Positions 20,610 through 31,299 of a DNA stretch of 45,000 nucleotides are shown piece after piece. Below the pieces are notes generated by a model that did not search any database, was not told the DNA's origin, and saw only the letters and a list, made by a program, of their open reading frames with translations. The position numbers were made by a program, and so were the translations under genes. Each line of letters begins with the position of its first letter. Positions within the stretch are counted from its first letter, which is position 1. Source of the DNA: Symbiodinium natans (Eukaryota; Sar; Dinophyceae; Suessiales; Symbiodiniaceae); assembly GCA_905221605.1 (NCBI GenBank), contig CAJNDS010002745.1, positions 122,501-167,500 on the forward strand. The letters are read 5' to 3'.

Positions 20610-20885
20610 GGGTTTAGGGTTTAGGGCTTAGGGCTTTAGGGCTTTAGGGCTTTAGGGCTTTAGGGCTTAGGGCTTTAGGGCTTTAGGGCTTTAGGGCTTT
20701 AGGGCTTTAGGGCTTTAGGGCTTTAGGGCTTTAGGGCTTTAGGGCTTTAGGGCTTTAGGGCTGTAGGGCTTTAGGGCTTTAGGGCTTTAGGGCTTTAGGG
20801 CTTTAGGGCTTTAGGGCTTTAGGGCTTTAGGGCTTTAGGGCTTAGGGCTTAGGGTTTAGGGTTTAGGGTTTAGGGTTTAGGGTCT
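20610..20885 (+). repeat. AGGGCTTT octamer array
   Basis: About 27 copies of an eight-base variant (AGGGCTTT), one with GTAG in place of TTAG, flanked on both sides by normal heptamers. Confidence 0.95.
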
Positions 20886-21190
20886 TCGAGCGTATGCCTT
20901 GTAAGGCAAACACCCCACCCCTGAGCACTAACTTTTCTGCACTCCAACCCCAAACCCCAAGCCCTTAACCCTGAAACGCTGACAAATGAATCGAAACCCT
21001 CTACCCTCCAAACCCTGAAATCCGGAACCCTGCACCCTGAACGCTAAGCCCTAAGCCCTAAAGCCTGAACCCCGAACCTGAACCCTAAACCCTAAACCCT
21101 AAACCCTAAACCCTAAACCCTAAACCCTAAACCCTAAACCCTAAACCCTAAACCCTGAACCCCAAAGCCCAAAACCCTACACCCTGAATC

Positions 21191-21247
21191 CTAAGCTTTC
21201 TGCACGCCCAGCTTCTTCGCTTGGTAGTTTTCTGGCTTCCACACTGC
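21191..21247 (-). CDS. Phosphatase last exon with stop codon
   Basis: Eighteen codons, AVWKPENYQAKKLGVQKA, then TAG at 21193-21191. Acceptor CACGAG|GCAG. With this exon the summed coding length from the first full codon is divisible by three. The composition fits a short basic C-terminal tail; homology is not obvious here. Confidence 0.68.
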   Translation of the reverse strand, partial: AVWKPENYQAKKLGVQKA

Positions 21248-24200
21248 CTCGTGGAGCCCTAGTGGGGTTTAGGGTTTAGGGTTTAGGGTTTAGGGTTTAG
21301 GGTTTAGGGTTTCGGGTTTAGGGTTTAGGATGGCGGGCTCAAGGCTTAGGGTTTGGGGTTTAGGGCTCTGAAACCTCAAGTTCGGCTTCCTTGAGGGATC
21401 AGACTTAGAAACTGCTGCACTGCGCACCCCCAAAACTCCGCCCGAACCCGAAACCCTGAAGCCTAACCCTAAACCCTAAACCCTATAAACCCTAAACCCT
21501 AAACTCAAGAGCCCTATAAACCCTAGACCCGATAAAGCCCAAGCCCTTTTCGGGCCCAAAAACCCTGGATCCCATTTGTTATGGGGGCCTAAACCCTAAG
21601 CCCTAAACCCTAAACCCTAAACCCTTCTTGTTAACAATCCGTCTCTTCATTGGGTATATATGGACAAGCCCGAGGCCGCTTCCAGCGTGAAAGCGAAACA
21701 CTCAAGTCTAGGGTTTAGGGTTTAGGGTTTAGGGTTTAGGGTTTAGGGTTTAGGGTTTAGGGTTTAGGGTTTAGGGGTTTTGGGTTTGGGGTTTAGGGTT
21801 TAGCGTTTAGGGTTTAGGGATAGGGTTTGGGGTTGAGGGTTGAGGGGTCAGGGTACTTCTCTTTCCCTCGTATCACCCCCCTCCCCCATCCTCCGCAGTG
21901 TAAGTATTTTAGACCCTCTTTCTTCCCACCCTTTGCCGGTCTCCGCAGAAAGAAAGCCGAATAATGCACACCTAAACCCTAAACCCTAAACCCTAAACCC
22001 TAAACCCTAAACCCTAAACCCTAAACCCTAAACCCTAAACCCTATAACACCAAACCTTAACCCTGATAAACCCTAAACCCTAAACCCCAAACCCTACACC
22101 CTACACTCTAAACCCTAGACCCTGGCATCCTGCAACTCACTGGCCTGCCGCTTCGTGAAGGTGTGGGTCCGCCGCAGCTTGCTCCCATGGGAGATCATCT
22201 GGGCAGGGCTCTCAACTCGGGTTTAGGGTTTAGGGTTTAGGGTTATGGGGTTTAGGGTTATGGGGTTTAGGGTTTAGGGTTACAGGGGTTTGGGGTTTAG
22301 GGTTTAGGGTGTAGGGTTTAGGGGCTAACCTTGGGGATGGGAGGGAATTACCTCGGAAGGGAGGAACGACTACTCGTTGGCGCGTTCGTTTCGCGGACAT
22401 GGGGCTACAAATTCGAAGGGCTGTACAGGGCTTCAACTGGTCACTACTGAAGCACCCCGAACCCAAACCCTAAACCCTAAACCCTAAACCCTAAACCCTA
22501 AACCCCAAACCCTAAACCCTAAACCCTAACCCTAAACCCCAAACCCTAAACCCTAAACCCTAAACCCGAATTCTTACACCCTAAAACCCCAGACCCTCAA
22601 CCCCCCTCGGTGTCTTCGAGGAAGCCCCAAAAGCAGCAGGCCAAAAGTGAAACCCTACTTTGGCTAGGCTGCCCAGTAACCTAGGCTTAAAAGGGGTGCC
22701 CCTTTTTTGGTTAAAGGGGTTTAGAAGGGAACCTAAACCCCCCAAAAAGGGACCCTAAACCCTAAACCCTAAACCCTAAACCCAAAAAGGGAATAAGGCT
22801 ACTACTGGGCATCCTACTTTGGCCTTCAAGATGCCAGACGCGCAGAACCCTAACCTCTCAACCCCTAACTCTCCACCCTAAACCTTATAAAACCCGAAAC
22901 CCTAAACCTTATAAACCTTATAAAACCCGAAACCCTAGACCTTATAAACCTTAGAAACCTTTTAAACCTTATAAACCTCATCAACCCTAAACCCTAAACC
23001 CTAAACCCTAAACCCTAAACCCTACCCCCCCCCCCCCCCCCCCCCCCGCCTGGATCATGGCCTCATCCTTCCACAGGGTCAAGTCCACAAAGCCTGTGGC
23101 TTTGGGTGTGGTAAGGGTGGCTCAGGGTTAGGGTTTAGGGTTTAGGGTTTAGGGTTTAGGGTTTAGGGTTTAGGGTTTAGGGTTTAGGGTTTAGGGTTTA
23201 GGGTTTAGGGTTTAGGGTTTAGGGTTTAGGGTTTAGGGTTTAGGGTTTAGGGTTTTCAGAAATTAGGGTCCAGCGGTTGAAGGTTGCAGGGTTTGGGCCT
23301 TTGGCGTTCAGGGCTTACGGGGTTTAGTGTGTAGGGGCAACCCTCCCAGTTTACTTCATTGGGTCCCCCCGTCGAATCGATCGAATGCTAAGCCAAAAAG
23401 GGTTTAGGGATTAGGGCTTCAAGTTCCGGATCCATGTGCCTCTTTCTTGTATACTGGGGCCCCACAGTCATTAGATGAAGCCAAAGTATTCCCCATTTAG
23501 GTACATGGACACTTAAGGTATTAAAACTCAGTCCGACAACTCAAAGCGAAGCATGTCTACTTCTTCGAGGGAAGAAGTGGGTTTTTACAAAACCGTCCCC
23601 GCGCCGAACACACTTCTTCTTGGACACTGTTGCGGAGGTTTCGCTAAAACCTATGACATTTCTTCTTTGACACTGTTTCGGAGTTTCGCCAGCACCTAAG
23701 TATGCACCCTTGCACGGGGGAAAGCGCCTTACTTGTTAAGCAAACTCTCGTTCTTCAGCTGTGCAGGGCGGAATTTCGCAGCGGTTAGGACGCCGAATGA
23801 TGACGGAACTTAAAAGACATCTTCCGAGAAGTACGAGGGCTGAGGCTTCAGGGTTTAGGGCTGAGTGCCCTAAACCCTAAAACCTAAACCCTAAACCCTG
23901 AACCCTAAACCCTAAACCCGAAACCCTGAACCCTAAACCCTAAACCCTAAACCCTGAACCCTAAACCCTAAACCTAAACCCAGCCAAGAGCACCGTACTG
24001 GTCGTCGTTGCCCTCATTGTCGGGGAAGGATTCGGAGGTGATGCCTCCACCACCGCCGGTGATGACGACCACCTGCGAGCTCTGTGTCGGGTTCAGGGTT
24101 CAGGGTTCAGGGCCTAAAACCCTAAACTGTCTCCCCGATCTCCCTTTCCACCCTAAGCCCTATGCCCTAAGCCCTATAAACCCTAAGCCCTAAGCCCTAT

Positions 24201-27200
24201 AAACCCTAAACCGCAACGGGTTCTGGATTTAAGGTTTAGGGTTCTCATGCCCTGAAGTTGTCGGCTTCCTGGATTTGCGTGAAGTCTTGGGTTCCCTAAA
24301 CCCTAAGCCCTAAAGGGTTCAAGGATTCAGGGTTATTTTGTGCGAATTACAGGGTTCTCTTCTAGGATAGGTACCCAGAGAGCCCAAGACCCCCTTAATT
24401 CAGCAGTATACCTTAACTTCTAGACAATAGAGGGACCCTTAATATAATTTAAGGTATGTTCCTTGATTAAGGGGTATCGGGCTCCTTGGGTAGACCCTAA
24501 GCCCTAACCCTAAACCCTAAACCCTAAACCCTAAACCCTAAACCCTAAACCCCTAAACTCTAGCCACAACCCTAGACGACAACCGGCGCGCCGTGGGCTT
24601 GAACTGGTTCTTCCAGTCCATCTGCTCCAGAACATCCTGCCCAGGACCCTAAACCCTAAACCCTAAACCCTAAACCCTAAACCCCAAACCCTAAACCCTA
24701 AACCCTAAACCCCAAGCCCAACTTCACCTCCCCAGGAAGGTTGTAGGGCTTGGGATGGTTATAGGGGATAGGGTTAGGGGGACCCTTGGGGCTATAGACC
24801 CTCTCAGGTCCCTTTCTAAGAGAGCCAGAAGAGGGTTCAGAAGGGTTCCCTTTTAAGGGCCCCCCTTATCCTACCTAGGAGGTTAGGGTTTAGGATTTTA
24901 TGGGCTTGAATCGGGTGTCTTGGTAGCCCAGTTCTGGGTACCCTCTTTCTTGGTTGGTTACTTTGTGCGGAAACGGAGAACCACCAAAAAAAAACAGAGC
25001 GAAGGGTACCACTGGGCTGCCAAGACTCCGAAACCCTAAGCCCAAGACTCCTAAACCCTAAACCCTAAACCCTAAACCCTAAACCCTAAACCCTAAACCC
25101 TAAACCCTAAACCCTAAACCCTAAACCCTTTACCCTAAACCCTAAACCCTGAACCCCTCCAATCCCCAATTTTCAGGGTCTGGGGATCGAGTTTCGTCCT
25201 GCCGATGCACGTGGCCGGTCACCATCAAATCCACGCCATACTGCCACAGGAGCCACTGCCACTGCTCCTTCTCAGAGTCAAAATCGGGGTTTAGGGTTTA
25301 GGGTTTAGGGTTTGAGGTTTAGGGTTTAGGGTTTAGGCTCGGTTTAGGGTTTAGGGTTTAGGGTTTAGGGTTTAGGGTTTAGGGTTTAGGGTTTAGGGGC
25401 ACTGCCGCTGCTTCTTCTCACGCTGCAAATGCATATCTGTCAAGTTGTTATGGGCTTCTTAAGGGAGGTTCTGAAGCATGGGCCCCTAAACTCTTTAGAG
25501 AATATGTGGGGTATCTAAGAGGTCTCCTTTTAAGGGCCCTTCATAGGGCACAGTACAATGTAGCTACCCTAAGAATGTTGTTATGGGGTTCTTAAGGGAG
25601 GGGATCATGGAGGGTAGGTACCCAGAAGCTTAGGGAGCCTTAGGGAGGAGTAAGGAGTATTAAGGAACCTTGGGTTACACAACCCCTTGAACCAGGGTTT
25701 AGGGTTTAGGGCTTAAGGTTTAGGGTTAATGTTGTTGTCAGAAAAGTAGAAGATGAAGGTTAGACTTGCAATCAGGGTGAGCGCAGCCTGAAGACCTCAG
25801 CGGAAGTTTCACGAAACATTAACCACTAACTGCTTAAGAACCCCGAAAAATAAAAACGTGTTCTTCCTTGTTAAGGGCAATATAGGGAATATGGTGTTTA
25901 AGCAAATAGTAGTTACGGGTAGCAAGGCAGCTGTTTTCCAGCCAGATTGCTTGGAGCAGACAGCTGCGGGTGCCGAGATTCCCTTTTTTCTACCTTACGC
26001 CCAAAGCCGAAGAGCCCAAAACCCTACAGCCCAAACACCCTAAACGATTTAAGCCAGAAGGCCCTAAGCCCTAAGCCCGAAGCCCTAAGGCCTAAGGCCT
26101 AAGGGCCTAAGCCCTAAGCCCTAAGCCCTAAACCCTAAACCCTAAACCCTAAACCCTATAGGGTTTAGGGCTAAACGGCAGAGGCAGGGCCCAATACAGA
26201 TGCTGCAGCCCAAGGCTTGAGCAGACATATTGGAGGCTGCTGCTGGACCAGAGACCTCAAATCCGGGTAGGTTTAGGGTTTAGGGTTTAGGGTTTAGGGT
26301 TTAGGGTTTAGGGTTTAGGGTTTAGGGTTTAGGGTTTAGGGTTTAGGGTTTAGGGTTTAGGGTTTAGGGTTTAGGGTTTAGGGTTTAGGGGCTTAGGCCT
26401 TTGGGTTTGAGCTATCTTGGAGAGTACCCAAGCCAGGGACTCCAGTTCTCCAGCTAATCACATCCCTACACCTGAAACTCTTGAGCATGGTCAGTTCGCT
26501 ACATGATGGTCCTTTTTGGATACCCTAAATGCTATGGGCCGCCTTATAAGAGAAACCCCAAAAGGGAGCTAAATGCAGAGAATCCCTCTCCAGAGGCAGG
26601 CCAGACCTTACCGAACACGATGAACCCTCAACCCCACCCTGGGGCCCCGAATCCTCAACCCTAAACCCTAAACTTCTCTGAGTTCCTAAACCTCTGAACC
26701 CCTCAACCCTAAACCCTAAACCTCTGAACCCCTCAATCCTAAACCCTAAAACTCTTAAACCATAAGCAAGACATCCTCGCCCCACCACGGAGGGAAGTGG
26801 GTCACGAAGAACTGCCAGTCGACCTGAAAGCCGCCGTGCTGAGCACTTTTGGAGCTTTTCCCAAATCCTAAGCCGCCCAATTCCTAAATCCTAAACCTTA
26901 AATCCTAAACCCTAAACCCTAAACCCTGAACCCTAAAACCCTAAACCTCCACACCCCCCTAAAGCGCCCCAAAGCAAGAAGCTCTCTCAAGGTCTGAGAA
27001 CATATGGGGGCTTACGATAGTAAGGGTACCCGAATATAGACCCCAAATAATAGGGTTCCAGTACCCCAATGAGGTACCCCTAAACCCTAAACCCTAAACC
27101 CTAAACCCTAAACCAGAATAATGAGGACCCCAATAATGAAGGTATCCCTAATTTCGGAAACCCCCCCATACCTCAGCAACCCAGACCTGGTTGGTGATGG

Positions 27201-30200
27201 ACTCCCGCAACTTCCCCTCCAGCCAGCCTGCCGTAGGGTTTAGGGTTTAGGGTAAGGTTTAGGGGTTTAGGGTTCAGGGTTTAGGGTTTAGGGCTCAAGG
27301 TTTTGGGTTTTAGGGTTTGGAGTTTCAATGATGAGTTTTTTGAAAGCCTCCCTGTTTTCCCTCCCTAGCACCCCGGCCGCTTTTTCCATGGAGGACCCGG
27401 ACCCCGCGCCTCGCGAACTCAGGGACCATGGCACCGGGTGCTCAGGGCGGAGTGGCAAGTTCGTGGCTTAACCCTAAACCTTAAACCCTGAACGCCCTGG
27501 GACCCCTGCTGGGACCCTCTGGAGTATGGGACCTTCTGAGCCTTTTCTGGACCTGTCTTTAAAAAAGGCCGGCTTCCGGGGGCCCAAGCGCACCACCCAA
27601 AACCCCCAAAAGCTTTTTGAGTCCCCTTTTCAGGGCCCAGAATACGGGACCATGTAGAGCGTCGTGATGGTTCTAGAGGTCTGGCCTGGTGACCTTGTGC
27701 AACCCCCGACCCTAAACCCTAAACCCTAAACCCTAAACCCTAAACCCTAAACCCTAAACCTTAAACCCTAAACCCTAAACCCTAAACCCTACACCCTAAA
27801 CCCTAAACTAACAGCTTCGGCGGGCCGATACATGCCTTCACTTCTTCACCCTTTCTTCAAACCCGAAGCCCCTCTTGGAGAAACCTATCCAAACAAGCGT
27901 CGACGACCCTGCACGCTTTGCTTCCGGTTGCTTCATGGACCCTCCTTACAAAAAAAAAGCCATACGGGAGTTTACGATATTAGGGGCACCTTACTGGGGT
28001 CCTTATTATAAGGGGATCCTACTATTTGGGGATCCATTAGGGGGTCACTTATTTTCGACAACCCGCCGAATACCCTCATATCAAGACTGAGCCCTGAACG
28101 GCCTGAACCGTTTCTCAGGCAGGGCCGGCGGCTAAAGCCGGAGGCTCTTAATATTTGGGGTGTAGGGTTGAGGGTCGAGGGCGACATGGTCTGGGGTTTA
28201 GGGCTTGAAGTCAAAAGTTTGGGGCTTGGGGTGTGGGGTTGAGGGTTTGGGTTATTCTACCCTATATTTCACGGTTTAGGGTTTAGGGATATTATACTTT
28301 TGGGGTTTGGGGTTTAGCACGAATTGCCCTACCCCAGGCCCCAAGATGCCCCCCAAAATCACCACGGAAAGTGCACGCCCTAAAGCCTTTATGCCTCACA
28401 GCTTTTCCCGACCTAAGAGGCGGCCAGGGTGAGATTTAGGGTTTAGGGTTTAGGGTTTAGGGTTCAGGGCTTAGGGACCTTGATGCTGCAAGACCTGCTG
28501 GCACCCACCCTTAGCCTGCACAGCAATATGATGGCAAATGAAGATCAAACTGCTGCTTAGCTCAAAAACTTGGAGTGTTCAGAAACCCTCAACTCTAAAC
28601 CCTGCACCCTAGCTTGAGCAACCTCCTTTCTAGGGAATTTGGGGGTCCAGTGTAGAATAGTAATCAGGTACATGGACCCTTAAGGAAAGAGACATGCCCA
28701 TACATGCACATACATCAGCAATGAAGCTCAAGCCCTCGCAAAGAAAAACCTCTCCAGAGTGCCGCAGGTTTAGGGTTTAGGGTTTAGGGTTTAGGGTTTA
28801 GGGTTTAGGGTTTAGGGTTGAGGGTTTAGGGTTTAGGGTCTAGGGTTAAGGGTTTAGAGCTTAGGGCTTAGGGCTTCGGGCTCAGGGTTAAACGGTTTTG
28901 CTACCATATTGATGCAAAGGCAAAGGACTAGAACACCAAGTTTCACGGTCAGTTTGACTATCTGGGTTGCTCTGGTGGGCAAGAGCAAAGTCAGTAATCA
29001 GGGCTGAAGGTTGTGGCAACTCGGCGAATCGAAGCTGCAAGTTGAAAAACTCGTCAGACTCTCTCCAGTTCACTCGGCCGCAAACACGCAGGCACCAAAA
29101 CAAAGAGACAAACCAAACCACGATCCCCCAATTGCCCCCTCCCGCGCGCTTTGCTGATTGGACCACAGCTTCGCAAACCATCCCGGGCCTGGGTTTTGGT
29201 CTCGGAGATTAGAGCCTAGATATATCGAGGCCTGTTTAATTGGAAATGGTAGTTTGTAGTGTAAGTAGGGGCATTATGCAGGGAAAAGGCTGGTACTTAT
29301 CTAGGATCCTGTAGTAGACACAGGAATAAGGGGGAATGGGATGCTCGAGGCAACTAGGAATCCAATGAGGAAGCCTGAGGTCGCTCTTGATAGCAGATGC
29401 CGAGGAAACAACGGGCTAGTAGTTAAGGGGCTCTGGCTACAATCAAGACCTCTCCATCCTACATACCTACCTACCTACCTACCTACACACATTCATACAT
29501 ATATATATATATATATAGATAAATAAACATATATACATACTCTCAAATCTATACACATATGCATATAGAGTCACACCTTAACATACCGTCACTGTATACC
29601 TAAGCAGCCCCGCCGCCTAACTGAGCCGGCTACCTGGTAAACAGGGGTGTAGGATGGTTTCCGGCTTCTACTGTAGGGGTTCAGGTTCAAGCGCTTTGTG
29701 TGTGCTTCAGATTCGTCCCATGGAACGGAAAGAAGCGAAGGGCAAGGTTCTCCCAACCCGAAAGCCTACAAGGAGGGGGCCCCCTAAGCACAAGTGGAGC
29801 TGCAAACGGCAAAAGCTGTGTGAACTTAGGTCAAATGCGCCCTAACCACACTTAGTAGAGTGTGGTTAAATCCTAGACCTCATTTAGACACTGTAGACCC
29901 CAAACATGAAGCCTGAACTCGAAAACAAAACCGTAGATGCATAGGGTTTAGGGTTCAGGCCCCCAAAACCCTAAACCCTATACCCAAACCCTAACTTAAC
30001 TTGTAAGGTCTTACGATTCAGGTTCGCAGGCCCGAAAAAAACCGGGAGCGTTCCGTTCCAAGGGGCAGTCGAAGACCGAGTCTGGGCCCGAAGGGTCGCA
30101 GCCCGCACCTGAAGGCTTGGAAGGGTTGAGGGGTTTAAAGGGTTTAGAGTTTTAGGGGTTTAGGGGTTTAGGGTTTTAGGGGTTTAGGGGGTTTGAGGGT

Positions 30201-31259
30201 TTAGAGTGTGAGGGGTTTAGGGTTTAGGGTTTTAGGGGTTTAGGGTTTAGGGGTTTAGGGTTTTAGGGGTTTAGGGGTTTGAGAGTTTAGAGTTTTAGGG
30301 GTTTAGGGTTTAGGGGTTTAAGGGTTTAGGGTTTGATGCAAGATGTCATCGGACGTCCCATGCGAGAAGAACGCAAGAGATCCTATATGCATAGGGTTTA
30401 GGGTTTTAGGGATTTAAGGGTTTAGGGTTTTAGGGTTTAGGGTTTCGGGGTTTAGGGTTTTAAGGGGTTAGGGGTTTAGGGGTTTAAGGGTTTAGAGTTT
30501 TAGGGGTTTAGGGTTTAGGGGTTTTGGGGTTTAGGGGTGTAGGGGTTCAGGGGTTTAGGGGTGTAGGCGTGGGGCTCAGGGGTTTAGGGGTTTAGGGGTT
30601 TGGCAGTGTAGGGTTTGGGGGCTTCGGGGTTTAGCGGAATAGGGTTTAGGGGTTTAGGGCGATAAGTGGGTTAATCTCCGAGTGAACGGGCGCTTCCAGA
30701 GCTGCGAAACTTGCAAAGAAAGCGCAGGCCCTGACGATGCTAAGGGTTTGGGGGTTTACGGTATAGCTTCGGATGTCTAGGGTTGTGGGTTTGTGGGCTT
30801 ACAGGTTTACATTTGAAAGTTTCGAGTTCTGGAATGGGGCTCAGGGCAATTTAGGTTCTTTCAGAGTGGACGTTGTAGACGACGACAACGACGACTATTA
30901 CTGCTACTGCTACTGCTATTGCTACTGGTACTGGTACTGGTACTGCTAGTGCTAGTGCTAGTGCTAGTACTAACGAAGGTGTCTATGCCCTAAACCCTAA
31001 ACCCTAAACCCTAAAACCATGAGCCCTAAGATATTTGGAGCTTGGGGCCACGCGACTGCCAGCTGGGGGGTTTGGGCAACTTGGGGTTCAAGGCTGCGCG
31101 GCTTAAGGCTTACACTGGTAAGTTTAGGGTTCAGGGTTCAGGGTTCAGGGTTTAGGGTTTAGGGTACAGAAGCGACTCTGAGAACAAGCTACTACACTAT
31201 GACTACTACTATGACTACTACAATGACTGCTATGACTATGCAAGGTTTGGGCTTCGGGT

Positions 31260-31299
<40 letters not shown>

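Noticed and set aside
24008-24193. 61-codon plus ORF
   Set aside because: Antisense to the TGGGGGITSE exon, then telomere-like repeat.
28888-29212. Overlapping 97- and 81-codon ORFs as a gene
   Set aside because: Open on both strands, no domain, no clear splice sites.
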